From Adiantum capillus-veneris (Eukaryota; Streptophyta; Polypodiopsida; Polypodiales; Pteridaceae): a stretch of DNA of 64,000 nt. The stretch is from assembly GCA_014529385.2 (NCBI GenBank), contig CM043963.1, forward strand, positions 65,401,395-65,465,394. Reading direction: 5' to 3'. Below the pieces are notes generated by a model. The model did not search any database. It was not told the DNA's origin and saw only the letters and a program-made list of their open reading frames with translations. Positions 31,444 through 44,055 of this stretch are shown one piece after another (positions within the stretch are counted from its first letter, which is position 1; the number at the start of each line of letters is the position of its first letter). A program made the position numbers and the translations under genes.

Positions 31444-33945
31444 CGAAGCACCTAAACTAACGTAGACCGCATCACTCGTGTTTGATAGTATAGCGTTTCT
31501 CTAGAGTTTTCTAGAGTATTGTCACCATTTGCCTTCTTAGTGGGAAGTCAGAGAGCGGATCTCTTGACTGAGGGATAGCCAGGGAGCCTGCGTCTCGTCG
31601 AGGTGGTCCACCATGAGGTTGAGGTATGGTTATATTATTTTGTTGTGTGTGTTTAGATTAGGTTTTATGGTTTGTGTGTTTGGTTGTGACTTATGGTTGT
31701 GAAGAACTTGAAAGAGAAAAAAAAACGCAAAGAAAAACGCAAAAGGTAAGTAGGAGGCTGTTTGCTTGCCAAAAAGCAAAAACAACCATTCAACCATCCA
31801 AAGTAGGACTTTAGGTAGTGTAGGAGATCTGATGTTGATCTAGAGCAATTTTGACATGAAAATGTGCTTGAAAACACAAAAGACGGAATTGTGTTGATTA
31901 TGGTAAAAGTGCTCTAAAATGGTCGTTTGAAAGCCGATTTGAGTGCTTGTTTTTGCATTGGAGACCTTAAGGTAGGGGGGAAACACATATTTGGTCCAAT
32001 CCACCCAAAAAAAAAGCTTTAAAAAATCCAAAAAAACAAAACTTTGAAACCAAATCTGCAATTTTCAAAAAAGTTGGACCTCAAGACCTTGTTTTGCATA
32101 TGCTCTAGAGCTTGTATGTGAAATTTCAAAGCATTTGCATCAGTGCTTGTGCATCTAAGTGGGAGTTTGCTTTTTCTGAGTGTAAGGAAGTGAACTGTGA
32201 AATGCTTGAATCCACAAGAAAAGAAGTCCAAATTGAATGAAACTTTGGGGATAAGCTTCTAAGGGCATTGGGAACCAAACTGTCCAAAAACAGAGAAAAA
32301 AATACTTTCCAGTGGCTCTCTGCCTAGTCTATCGCGATAGACTGATGAATTGGAGATAGACTCACAATCAGGAAAAACCCCTCATACCAAAGGTAAAACA
32401 CATCAATACAAGGCTGCTCCCAAAAAATGAGTGTACTTGGACACCTTCTTGACCACTAAACCTCAAGTCTGGTGTTTAGAGTCAGACTACAGAGACAAAT
32501 TGGGTAAAGGGACTTGACCAAATTTCCAAACCTTGTGAAACTTGGTATACATGATCTACAAAGGGGAGGGAACACATCTGTGAAGAGAAAATTTGAAAAA
32601 AATGTCATTTTGGCATACTTGGTGAGTCTATCGCGATAGACTAAGAACCTAGTGATAGAAACCAAATTTTTCAAAAACCTCTGTGGCATAGCTTGGAAAG
32701 GTGCTATCAAGGACACATAAAAATTTTGAAGTCATTTGGACATCAGAAAGTGGGTCTAAGACCATTTGAGACATTTGAGAGGATTCAGCTTGTAGAAAAC
32801 ACCAAATCTGGTCTAACTGACAAAGTAAAAGTCCAAACCACTTGAAAATTGGCATGAGGACTAAGGAGAGGTGTTGGAACACAGTGGTATAGTCAAAGTT
32901 CAAGTTTGACCTATAAAAGGGGTACTTTCTTAGTCTATCGCGATAGACTCAAAGCAGGGCCAAAGAAACTGAATTTTTCAAAACCCTCTGGAGCATAGCT
33001 TGTTTAGCCTCTCAAGAGGTTACACACAAAATTTGGTGGATTTTTGGACATTGGGAAGTCATCTTATGTCTATTTTCTAGTGATCAGATAGACTCAGAAT
33101 TCTAGAGTTGGAGTTAGAGACCTAAGAAAAAGTCCAAAACAAGTGAAAATTGGTGAGCAAGGTGTACAGAGCATAGGGAACACAATGGTGAAGAGAAATC
33201 TGGAAAATTTTCAAAACTGAAGAATCAGCTGAGTCTATCGTGATAGAATAGGGTTTTTTCACAAAAATTGAAAATTTTGAAAACTAACCTTAGGGCCTTG
33301 TTCTACATGTTGTTGTGAGCCTATGGTTAAATTTGGAGTATTGTAAGTGCATCTAAGACGATTACTTCATAAAATCAGAAAAGAAACTGTTGTTTGATGC
33401 AAGTTACAAAGGAAAAGTATTCCAAATTGGTTGAAACTTGGTGAGTAGTATCTCAAGAGAAGGGGGAACTCAAATCTGTAAAAAGAGTTGAAAAACTGTA
33501 TCCCAGTAACACTCTGGTGATTCTATCGCGATAGACTTAGGAATTCACTGTAGAAAATTCAAAATTCAAATCTAACTTCATATTTGGGTTCAGAAGGCCC
33601 ATTATACCCTGTACACAAAGTTTGAGTGCATTTGGACATCTGCAAGGGGTACTTGGTGAGTCTATCGCGATAGACAACTGAGGAAAAAATTTTGAGAAAA
33701 TTTTTGAAACCAAGTATACCACTGGGTTTATCATTGCCTAAGGAGTGCACACACCAATTTTGGGCTCAAACTGACCACTTGCCAAAACATCATATAGAGC
33801 AACTTTCCAAATTACATCTCACTGTTTTGGGCATAACTTTCACATACGGACTCCGATTCCAAAACTTTTTTTATCAAAACGTAGCTTGAGAGCAGCACTA
33901 CAGATCTTAGAGTAAATTGACCAATATGTTTGCATACAATTTGGT
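31444..33945 (+). repeat. Non-coding leader with about 300-bp diverged repeats
   Basis: About 2.5 kb lies between the primer-binding site and the tandem array. No protein-coding frame is recognisable. From about 32300 it consists of diverged units of about 300 bp, sharing phrases such as CAAAACCTCTG...CATAGCTTG and CATTTGGACATC, each with one palindrome. Before 32300 nothing beyond AT-rich sequence is seen. Confidence 0.6.
32326..33676. repeat. Six copies of palindrome AGTCTATCGCGATAGACT
   Basis: The 18-bp perfect palindrome occurs at 32326-32343, 32625-32642 and 32932-32949. Near-perfect copies occur at 33232-33249 (three changes), 33520-33537 (one change) and 33659-33676 (one change). Spacings are 299, 307, 300, 288 and 139 bp. 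The flanking repeats are far more diverged than the palindrome, which suggests constraint on it. Function is unknown; protein binding, replication or packaging are possible. Confidence 0.9.
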
Positions 33946-36365
33946 AAGTTTTGAAAAAAACGTTGTTTAAGGCCTCAAAATGCATCCGGAAGTCAGGGGT
34001 GTGAAAAACCGACAATTTGAAAGAATTGTGAGAAAACACTCACGGTTTTGGACATAGTTTTGGATTTTCCTTGACCAAAACACTTGAACACACTGAGAGA
34101 GGTATTACTACAGCAAGCTAGATCTATTAAGCCTAGAAGTCATGTCTACATCAGACTCAGCTTATACAAGCACATGGATTGCAGGGATAGATGAGCACCC
34201 GCCCAGAATAGATCTTCCAAACCTACAGTACATAAAGACCAATTTTGTGGAGAGAATTTGGACGTATAACCATGGAAGTGAAGGACTATATAGGTATATT
34301 AATGGAAATCAATTCAACCTTTACAATTGCTTAGAGCCCTACCCAGATAAACTGACAGAATACAAGCTCTTATATGTCTATACATACTAGGTCGACCGAC
34401 AATGGACATCCTTATTTGTTGACAAGTATGGACAAGAATATAGAGCTATAGAAAGCACAAATCCACAAATTCCTTTGCCCTTGCATTAATTAAACATCCA
34501 CTTGTTGCATAGATCTGCTTACGTCACACTGCCCAAGCCGAGCATTCACCATTTCCATCAAGCCAATGAGCAGAGAAAACCTCACATGCCCACCTTCAAG
34601 CGCCCCCTATTATCTCCATGCAACCATGTCTCTCTACTTGACTATCCACTACCATAACAAAATTTTTAACATATAAGGTCCTTTTTAGCTTTGCTAACCT
34701 CGAGGCAACTCTACTATCTTTTGCTAGTAATTAACCTACCCTCACGGCCTTGCACCCCACCTTACAACTATACATGTTGTTTATTAATCTCCACATGCAT
34801 TCGGTGCAGATGTAGCCCTTCTAAGGAATTTATCACTTTACCCTCATCTAAAAGGCACCAGTCTTATAGCTATTTGTGGATTGTATCCCCCTTCTACATG
34901 CGTTTTATCCCTTCATCTTGTACATCCGCACCATGCTAGAATTGATAGCTTTATGTGCCTTGAACCCACCTTCCTTGTATGTTATAACCTGCAATTTTAA
35001 TCATCCTTGACCTTACCTTGAAAGTTAATTCCATTTTTCCACCTTGTATATTCCTCGGTCTTTGCCTCGCCTAGTTGGTGACCTAGAACCAAGTTGAACC
35101 CGACCTCATAAAACTCTAATGCTAAACCATACTAAACTTTGCCCCTTTCTTTTGGTTGTCTTAAAACCTGGCATACCTTAACTTAAAAATGCCTCTACCA
35201 GCTTTTTATTGGATACAGTGTTATTATCATAACCAACCTATGTTTACTTTACTATCCACTCGCTGGACACCATTAATAACCTACCGACATAGACTTGCAC
35301 CCCACCTTACAATTGTACTAAATTGTAATTTGTAAGTCTCCGCATACATCCGATGGAGATACAACCCTTCCAAGTCCCCATACATCCGATGGAGATGCAA
35401 CCCTTCCAAGTTCATTTATCAGTTTAGCCTATGGTAAATTGCACTATTTTTATAGTTTGTCATTGATTTTTGCCTCGCCAAGTTGGTGACTGGTACTAAG
35501 ATAGCCTTGCCCTGATAAAAACTTTAATCCTAAGCAAATTTAACCTTGCCCTCATAACCCCAAGCTTGTTTTAAGCTAAACTTTTGCCTCCACCAGACTC
35601 TTTGCCCAAACCTCAACCTAACCTTCCACCACACTCTAGCCCCAAACCTTAACCTAAGCTAGCCATGTACATCAAATTCATCCTTGCACAGCTCAAGACT
35701 TCAATCTTGTATAATGAAGGAGAGGTTGCAACAAAATCTCTTGGAGAAATCTAACGGTTTGACCCTTATCAAGGATTCTAGTGCTTCATGAAACTCCCTA
35801 GCCATTGGTACCACTTTTATGCAATCTCTCTAAAGATCACCAAAAATTAACACCTTAAAAAATTCCACTCCCACGGAATTACACTGACTTTCAACTAAGC
35901 CAATCTATTTCTTGGTATTCATCCATCACCATGAAGTTGTACACAAGCCCATTTAATGTTTAACTAGAGAAAGAAAATCTTTTTCTTGGTATACACCCAT
36001 CACCATTTTAAACTCTTAAAGTTGTACACAAGCCCAATGAATGCCCAACAAAGCCAATCTATTTCTTGGTCTACATCCATCACCATTGAAACTCTTATAG
36101 TTGTACTCAAGCCCAATGAATGCCCACCTACCCACATTTCCCTCCAGAAATTCTTAAATTTCTTCCCTCCAAAAGTGCTTATAAAACAAATAGCCTAAAG
36201 AGAGAATTTTTTGTATTCATGGAATGCCCTAATGAGACTCAATAAGTCGAAACGCGTTGGCAAATGCCATGTTTGAGTAAAATCTCTCTTTTTTCCTTGG
36301 TGGGATCCCTTTTCTCCCTTTAAGCTTATGTGAAGTACTCGCACGCTTGGCTTTTATAATTAAAC
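33946..36365 (+). repeat. Array unit 1
   Basis: 2420 bp. The gag frame 34142-34390 starts MSTSDSAYTSTWIAGIDE and ends in TAG where other units read the Glu of YEVDR. Its left edge (33946) is where similarity to the other units begins and the leader ends. Confidence 0.85.
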
Positions 36366-38847
36366 AAGTTTTGAAAAAAACGTTGTTTAAGGCCTCAAAA
36401 TGCATCTCGAAGTCAGGGGTGTCAAAAACCGACAATTTGAGAGAATTGTGAGAAAACGCTCACGGTTTTGGACATAGTTTTGGATTTTCCCTGACCAAAA
36501 CACTTGAACACACTAAGAGAGGTATTACTACAGCAAGCTAGATCTATTAAGCCTAGAAGTCATGTCTACATCAGACTAAGATTGAGACTCAGCTTATACA
36601 AGGAGATGGATTGCACGGATAGATGAGCACCTGCCCAGAATAGATCTTCCAAACCTACAGTACATAAAGACCAATTTTGTGGAGAGAGTTTGAACGTATA
36701 ACCATGAAAGTGACGGACTATATAGGTATATTAATGGAAATCAATTCAACCTTTATAGTTGCTTAGAGCCCTACCCACATGATTTGACAGAATACAAGCT
36801 CTTATATGTCTATACATACGAGGTCGACCGACAATGGACATCCTTATTTGTTGACAAGTATGGACAAGAATACAGAGCTATAGAAAGCACAAATCCACAA
36901 ATTCCTTTGCCCATGCATTAATTAAACATCCACTTGTTGCATAGATCTGCTTACTTCACACTGCCCAAGCCCAGCATTCACCATTTCCATCAAACGCATG
37001 CGCAGAGAAAACCTCACTTGCCCACCTTCAAGCGCCCCCTATTATCTCCATGCAACCATGTCTCTCTACTTGACTATCCACTACCATAACAAAATTTTCA
37101 ACATACAAGGTCCTTTTTAGCTTTGCTAACCTCGAGGCAACTCTACTATCTTTTGCTAGTAATTAACCTACCCTCACGGCCTTGCACCCGACCTTACAAT
37201 TGTACATGTTGTTTATTAATCTCCACATGCATTCGGTGCAGATGTAGCCCTTCTAAGGAATTTATCACTTTACCCTCATCTAAAGGGCACCAGTCTTATA
37301 GCTATTTGTGGATTTTATCCCCCTTCTATATGCGTTTTATCCCTTCATCTTGTACATCCGCACCATGCTAAAATTGATAGCTTTATGTGCCTTGACCCCA
37401 CCTTCCTTGTATGTTATAACCTACAACTTTAATCATCCTTGACCTTACCTTGAAAGTTAATTCCATTTTTCCACCTTGTACATTCCTCGGTCTTTGCCTC
37501 GCCTAGTTGGTGACCTAGAACCAAGTTGAACCCGACCTCATAAAACTCTAATGCTTAACGATACTAAACTTTGCCCCTTTCTTTTGGTTGTCTTAAAACC
37601 TGGCATACCTTAACTTAAAAATGCCTCTACCAGCTTTTTATTGGATACAGTGTTATTATCATAACCAACCTTTGTTTGGTTTACTATCCACTCGTTGTAC
37701 ACCACTTATAACCTACCGACATAGACTTGCACCCCACCTTACAATTGTACTAAATTGTAATTTGTAAGTCTCTGCATACATCCGATGGAGATACAACCCT
37801 TCCAAGTCCCCATACATCTGACGGAGATGCAACTCTTTGAAGTTCATTTATCAGTTTAGCCTATGGTAAATTGCACCATTTTTATAGTTTGTCATTGCTT
37901 TTTGCCTCGCCAAGTTGGTGACTGGTACTAAGATAGCCTTTCCCTCCTAAAAACTTTAATCCTAAGCAAATTTAACCTTGCCCTCATAACCCCAAGCTTC
38001 TTTTAAGCTAAACGTTTGCCTCCACCAGATTCTTTGCCCAAACCTCAACCTAACCTTCCACCACACTCTGGCCCCAGACCCAAATCTCAACCTAACCTTC
38101 CACCACACTCTAGCCCCAAACCTTAACCTAAGCTAGCCATGTACATCAAATTCCTCCTTGCACAGCTCAAGACTTCAATCTTGTATAATGAAGGAGAGGT
38201 TGCGACAAAATCTCTTGGAGAAATCTAACGGTTTGACCCTTATCAAGGATTCTAGTGCTTCATGAAACCCCCTAGCCATTGGTACCACTTTTATGCAACC
38301 TCTCTAAAGATCACCAAAAATTAACACCTTAAAAAATTCCACTCCCAAGGAATTAAACTGACTTTCAACTAAGCCAATCTATTTCTTGGTATTCATCCAT
38401 CACCATGAAGTTGTACACAAGCCCATTTAATGCTTAACTAGAGAAAGCCAATCTTTTTCTTGGTATACACCCATCACCATTTTAAACTCCTAAAGTTGTA
38501 CACAAGCCCAATGAATGCCCAACAAAGCCAATCTATTTCTTGATCTACATCCATCACCACTGAAACTCTTAAAGTTGTACTCAAGCCCAATGAATGCCCA
38601 CCTACCCACATTTTCCTCCAAAAATTCTTAAATTTTTTCCCTCCAAAAGTGCTTATAAAACCAATAGCCTAAAGAGAGAATTTTTTGTATTCATGGAATG
38701 CCTTGATGAGACTCAATAAGTCGAAATGCGTTGGCAAATGCCATGATGCCATGTTTGAGTAAAATCTCTCTTTTTTCCTTGGTGGGATCCCTTCTCTCCC
38801 TTTAAGCTTATGTGAAGTACTCGCACGCTTGGCTTTTATATTTAATC
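36366..38847 (+). repeat. Array unit 2
   Basis: 2482 bp. It has extra length from a second copy of a 42-bp segment (CTCAACCTAACCTTCCACCA) near 38050-38135. The gag frame has early stops in its first codons (GACTAAGATTGAG). Confidence 0.85.
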
Positions 38848-38942
38848 GAGTTTTGAAAAAAAACATTGTTTAAGGCCCCAAAATGCATCCAGAAGTCAGG
38901 GGTGTCAAAAATCGACAATTTGAGAGAATTGTGAGAAAACGT
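38848..38942 (+). repeat. Array unit 3, left part
   Basis: First 95 bp of unit 3, cut by the Tat element. It continues at 48260. Confidence 0.85.
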
Positions 38943-39753
38943 TGATGTGGGCTTTTCACAAGCAAAGCTCCCATACCCCTCTTCTCTCGTCTCCACCCCA
39001 TGAAAACCCCCTCTTAGGGAGGGAGTGATAAAAGGCATTGGAAAAAGTAAGAAAAAAATAAAGTATGATTATGTAAATATATGAGAAAGGTAAAATAGGC
39101 CACCTCATGGCTGCGGTGCAGCCCATCCCCACCCTGCCTCCTTTTTCTTCACTGTTGCCCCGCCGTGTGTCCCTTTTCCTCTCCTCCACTCAAAAGGTCA
39201 ACCCCCTCTCTCTTCCCCTTGTCCTTTCTCCTTTCTCTCTTCCCTCAAGCTACCCCACCTCTCACCAATAATGCACCCTAACTCACATGCAACTTATCCT
39301 ATCTTCCAAAATAGTATACCCCACCCCCCCTTTCTCTCTTCTATCATATCCCATGACCCAAATACCCCCCTCTCTCTCTAAAGGGCGCCATGTCTCTTGT
39401 CTTGTAGCTAATATAACCTCCCCCACACTCACACACACTCAGTTTCACTGAAAAAGGTGTCCACAGATACATCCACACCCGGTGGTTACTTGATTTTTCT
39501 TGTGTTCACACACATCTGCACACAGATTCACCTCTGAACACACTCCCCTCTCTCCCCTCTTGTAATTACTTTATTCTCCATGTCACCTCTCACTTTTTTT
39601 CATCAACCCATCTCTCTCTTAGTCTCTCTCTCATGAGACTGCTGTTCTGGCACATATACACACAGCCTGAGAAGTGGGGCCCACAGTCACATGGCCTATG
39701 TAGATAATGATTTCTTCATTTCTAAATTCTAGAATTTCTCCCCCCTCCTCCCC

Positions 39754-39761
39754 TATATAAA
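39754..39761 (+). promoter_or_regulatory. TATA box of the nested Tat element
   Basis: TATATAAA in a C-rich context (CTCCTCCCC just upstream), conserved in the 3' LTR at 47510-47517. It sits about 810 bp into the LTR, a plausible U3/R border region. Confidence 0.65.
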
Positions 39762-40065
39762 GAGGGGTCACCATCACACTAAACACACACACAACATCAC
39801 CAAAGAGTACACTATGCACTGTGTGTGCCTAGTGCGCACACACACACCCACACCATCACCATCACCACAATCACCATGCTCGTCGTGAGCATGACCTCTA
39901 CACCCTTGGGCTATGGAAGATGAAGGGCAGCTAAATGAAGGATGATGGCCATAACCCTCGTGTGAGTCTTCGCCATCAACTCCCACCTATCCGCCATGTG
40001 CTCTACCACTCTCTCCCTTCTCATTCCCCTACCCTATGCTCCCCATTTCATCGCCTTATTCTCTA

Positions 40066-40071
40066 AATAAA
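40066..40071 (+). terminator. Polyadenylation signal in the Tat LTR
   Basis: AATAAA lies about 305 bp after the TATA box, at the expected R-region position, and is conserved in the 3' LTR near 47820. Predicted from sequence. Confidence 0.45.
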
Positions 40072-40235
40072 GCTTGAGGTTTTGTGAGTATGTTTTCTTG
40101 CAATGTTTTGCCCATGTGAGGTGTTCGGAATCGCCACCTAGTCTTGTGTTTGGAGTGAGCTTGTGTATGTATGAAGGGTGTGCGGATTCGACATCCTTCT
40201 GTGGTGCCTAAGTACTAAGCCGCTATACCCCCTCC

Positions 40236-40315
<80 letters not shown>

Positions 40316-40521
40316 CATTTCCCTTCCTCTTCATCATTACTCCCAAGCATCCATCTCTCTTGGATGAAAACTTTGTTGTGGTGGTGTGTTGTTTGCGTCC
40401 TAGCCGCTGAAGCTAGGTGGTGCCCCCTATTTGCTTTACCATGACAGGCTCGAGGCGCGCCGTTCGGTCCCCGGTGTTTTAGAGGCCGTCGGGGGTTCGG
40501 GGTTTCGTTGCTCCCGTCATT

Positions 40522-40538
40522 TGGTGCCCCCACTGAGG
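40522..40538 (+). other. Primer-binding site of the nested Tat element
   Basis: TGGTGCCCCCACTGAGG lies two bases after the LTR. The TGG start matches a tRNA CCA end; I could not identify the tRNA. Confidence 0.7.
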
Positions 40539-40592
40539 ATCTTTTCATGAAACCCTTCAGTTTACAAGACTGAAACCCCTAAACTATTGTGA

Positions 40593-41318
40593 ATGGATGA
40601 ATGGCTAGCAGGATTTTCTAATTGGACGACAAAAGAAGAAGAGCTCCAAGCACAACTAGACAAACTCCGCATCTCCATCGAAGCTCGAGTGCCAGGCGTA
40701 ACGGTAATCGATTTTCAGTGGGAGAGTCAACCAACACGCCAAACCCAATGGATATACATAGGCCAAGTGCCAAGAAGAAGAAGGAGAAGGTCGAAACCAT
40801 GTCCGCAACCTACAACCAACCCACAACAACAACAAAATGGAAGGAGCTCTGCACAATAGAGAATTAACACTATTCTACTTTGAGAATCGGGTAACTCAAG
40901 TCAGCGAGGTAATTATCACAGTCAGTTTTCAAGTTGCACCTGATGCTGCAGCACAGATAACGGAATCATTGGCTCACACTCTCACTAGAGAAACTAGGGA
41001 TCTACTGAGTTTGTTTCAGGAAAGAACACCACCCTCTCCCACAAGCTTGGACAGTGACTAAGCACCTCTAAGCTTCATATGAATCAGTACAACCTACCTC
41101 AAGACAGATCACACATACCAACACGTGTACGCTCAATCAAGGTAATACTGGACTTGAAGTCTCACTACCAGCACATCATTGACACCATGCTGGGTGGGGA
41201 GCGGTTTTTTGAGGTTCTGGCATCAGATCAGCCATTTGTCTTACCTTTGGTACAAGGCTTCTTACCTTTGGTACAAGGCAATGTACCGTTTGAAGTTTTA
41301 ATCTATGTCCTAGTATAA
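40593..41318 (+). pseudogene. Leader open frames between primer-binding site and gag
   Basis: Three short frames (40593-40859, 40837-41061, 41079-41318) read as protein-like. The first has NWTTKEEELQAQLDKLRI, the second QVAPDAAAQITESLAHTLT, the third HYQHIIDTMLGGERFFEVL. Some Tat relatives (Ogre) carry an extra ORF upstream of gag, and these could be its broken remains. No domain is recognised, and the frames are mutually shifted. Confidence 0.35.
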
Positions 41319-41401
41319 GAGGGTATACACGCCTCCTTGTAAAGAAGAAAAAAAGTTTTGCAAGTTAAGCAGTGTGTCTTTCTAGCTCTCTCTCAGTAAT
41401 C

Positions 41402-42391
41402 ATGGCAAGTGTAGCATTTCCAACATTTAAAGGAAAGAAGGGGGAGGATTTGGTAACAGACTTCCTAGATGACTTCGAAGTAGCATGTGTAGTGAGCAGC
41501 AAAGATACGGATGAATTCCGGGTTAGAATCTTTAAGCATCTCATGAAGCTAGAAGCTAGATCATGGTACAATGCACTTCCATAAGCAACCAAGGATGACT
41601 GGGAACCCTTAAAAACCGCTTTTAAGAGGCGCTTTGGGGGAGGTACCACTTCAGAAAATTTGTGGGACAAGTTGAGAGACTTGAAGCAGGAGGGTCTTTT
41701 AGAATATGCCACCTATGAGTCCAAATTTTTGGATTTGTGGGAACGGTGGGTTAAGTCACTGGCAAGAGGGGAAGCTGAACCCGATTTCCTAAAAAAAGAT
41801 CGGTTCACGCATGGCTTATGGCCGCTTCTCAAGGAGAAGGTGAAAGGTAGATTCCCGGCTACGTACGAGTTAACCGTTGAAATTGCTCGCCTTAAGGACA
41901 AGAAGCTGCGAATGAAAGCCAAAGAAACCGAGTCAACAGAAGCAGGAACATCGCGTCGACCAGCAACTACGACAACCACCATTCCACCACCACCACCGGC
42001 TCTTGGGGTAAGAGATGACCAACAAGATATGTTGGCCCATATTACTGACCAACTGCAGAATTTGTCTGTCCACTTAATACAGCAAGGGAGGAGTCAAGAA
42101 AGAGATCAAGACCCTGGAAGAGCACGACAACAAAATAGGGAGTATCATTGCTACAACTGCGAAGAAGACGGTCACGGTATGTACTACTGTCCCACACCAC
42201 GACAAAACTATAATAGAGGAGGTAGGAGGAACCAATTGTCACCCCCTAGAGAAAGAACACCCCCACCCCGAGCACCAGCCCCACCAACACAAATTCTACG
42301 ACCACCCCAGACACCACTACAAGCATCCATTCCACCTCTTCCACCAGCCCCACCACCTGATCGCCATGTAAACATCATAAGGCTAGACTAG
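41402..42391 (+). pseudogene. Gag of the nested Tat element
   Basis: ATG at 41402 (MASVAFPTFKGKKGEDL). The capsid-like region carries WYNALP, then a TAA at 41582-41584, and resumes in the same frame with WEPLKTAFKRRFGGGT and GLLEYATYESKFLDLWERW, typical of gypsy Retrotrans_gag. A proline-rich tail encloses one intact knuckle, C-x2-C-x4-H-x4-C (CYNCEEDGHGMYYC). The frame ends with TAG at 42391. Gag would form the virus-like particle and bind RNA. The two stops prevent a full-length product unless read through. Confidence 0.88.
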
Positions 42392-43420
42392 AAAGGAAAA
42401 GCCGTAGTAGTGGATCCACCGACAGCAAAGGAGAGGGACAAGGGTAAGGAGAAGGTAACCTTTTTAGAACCACTTGAGGCCATGACTGTGAAAAGAGCTA
42501 GGAGGTAGAAAGCTACACAATCAGATGATGAGAGAAGCATGAGAGGAGAAACTAGCAAGAGGCCATCCAAGCCACGATGGAAATTGGGAATCACCGACTT
42601 CCAGCTAGGGGAAAGTTCTAATCCCTATGATCTAACATTGGATGTGGCAGAGCAAGGACCGAAGATTACATGGCCACAGCTGCTACATCTTGTACCTAAA
42701 GTAAGGCGACAATGTTCTAAAATGGTAAGTACAAGATGCTCCAAAACAAAGGTAGCCGGAGAAATTTCGGGATGCAACATGGATGACATCCTTCCAATTG
42801 TCGACGTAAACATAAAAGGAAAGAGGGTTGGAAACACCTACATTGATGGAGGTGCACAAATGTGTGTAATGAGCGAAGCTATGATGCTTCAATTAGGGCT
42901 CGAGGTTGATAAGCCTTCTCCATGCAAGGCAAAGATGGCAAACAACGCAAAAGTAAAGTGTGTGGGTGTGGTAAGTGCCGTGAAAATAAAAGCTTTCAAC
43001 ACTGAGGTAGAGGTAGATGTTTTTGTAATGCCTACTAAGGGGGAGGGCTATCCACTAATCTTCAGAAGGCCATGGTTGATGGCCATGAAGGCAAAACAGG
43101 ACTGGGGTACTAGCCTTCTATGCATGACCGGTAAGAAAGAGGAGACAATCTACTACGACATGAGGATTGGCAAGCAGAAGCAAATGAATCTGGAAACATT
43201 GGCAGATGAAACCACTAGCGAATCTTCCAGTTCTGAGGAGGATACCACATCCACCGAAGAAAGTGACAGTTCCATTGATGTGATCGGTATCATTATGAAG
43301 GATCCACAAAGGGTAAGCACAACTGGTGATCCATCACCAAAAGGGAAACCCAATGAAGAGGAGAGCAAATCACCTGGCCTAGGAGGAAGTAGGTTGAAGG
43401 GTATGTTGTCTACGGAATAA
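42392..43420 (+). pseudogene. Protease region of the nested Tat element
   Basis: Same frame as gag, after TAG at 42389-42391 and a second stop near 42508, and open from 42539 to 43420 (293 codons). An aspartic-protease-like fold is seen as ILPIVDVNIKGKRV, NTYIDGGAQMCVMSE (active-site D-G-G-A in place of the usual D-S/T-G-A), and YPLIFRRPWLM near the second strand set. A Ser/Glu-rich linker (TSESSSSEEDTTSTEE) follows to the stop. Release of the pol enzymes would depend on it, and the D-G-G variant may be weak or inactive. Confidence 0.8.
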
Positions 43421-43422
43421 AC

Positions 43423-44055
43423 ACTTGATGAGAAAGATAGTTTTTTGCAAATGTTGATGGGATTTCCTAACCTGTTCATTGATAACTATGAAAGAATCAC
43501 AGGCATTACAGTGGTGGAACATCATATTAAGTTGAAGGAAGGGGTAAAGCCAGTTGTGCAAAAGCTACGACGACTGGGGGTCATACAAGAAAAGGCACCT
43601 TGGCCGAGGTAAGGAAACTGCTGGAGGTGGGATTCATCTATCATGTAGAAAACTCAGAATGGGTGTCACCCGTAGTGGTGATGCCTAAAAAGAATGGTAA
43701 GTGGAGGGTCTGTGTTGACTACAAACCACTAAATGTAGCTACAAAGAGAGACCACTTTCCTCTCCCTTTCTTGGATGAAATTCTGAATGAAGTAGCGGGT
43801 TTTGAATGCTATACCGTCTGTGATGGTTATTCTGGATACTTTCAAATACGCATAGCCTTGGAAGATCAGCTAAAAACCACTTTTATCACGCCATGGGGTT
43901 GTTTTGCATACAGGGTTATGCCATTTGGTCTCACAAATGCACCTGCCACATTCCAAAGATATGTCACATATGTTTTTCAACCGTTCTTTGGAACATCCAT
44001 AAGAGTGTTCATTGATGATTTTTGTATATATATAGCTCCCGTATTTCACATTTAG
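43423..44055 (+). pseudogene. Reverse transcriptase, first part, nested Tat element
   Basis: An N-terminal linker (FIDNYERITGITVVEHHI) leads in. A frameshift near 43570-43595 precedes the frame 43600-44055 with WVSPVVVMPKKNGKWRVCVD, the first catalytic Asp in TVCDGYSGYFQIRIA, RVMPFGLTNAPATFQR, and the F-I-D-D catalytic pair (RVFIDDFCIYI). The frame then breaks in a TATATATA run at about 44025-44035, a likely slippage indel. All catalytic Asp residues are present. Confidence 0.9.

Larger units (their letters stand above)
38943..40519 (+). repeat. 5' LTR of the nested Tat element
   Basis: 1577 bp from TGATGTGGGC to CCCGTCA. It contains a TATA box, a poly(A) signal and a (TC)n microsatellite (40241-40307). 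It differs from the 3' LTR by scattered substitutions, microsatellite length and lack of the 23-bp duplication near 47020. Confidence 0.92.

Noticed and set aside
32326-33676. Regularly spaced palindromes as a CRISPR-like array
   Set aside because: Spacing is about 300 bp, the spacers are diverged copies of each other, and the host is a eukaryote.
39631-39986. Minus-strand frames inside the Tat LTRs (also 47387-47742)
   Set aside because: They lie antisense across the U3/R region, including the TATA box, and are short; shadows of LTR sequence.
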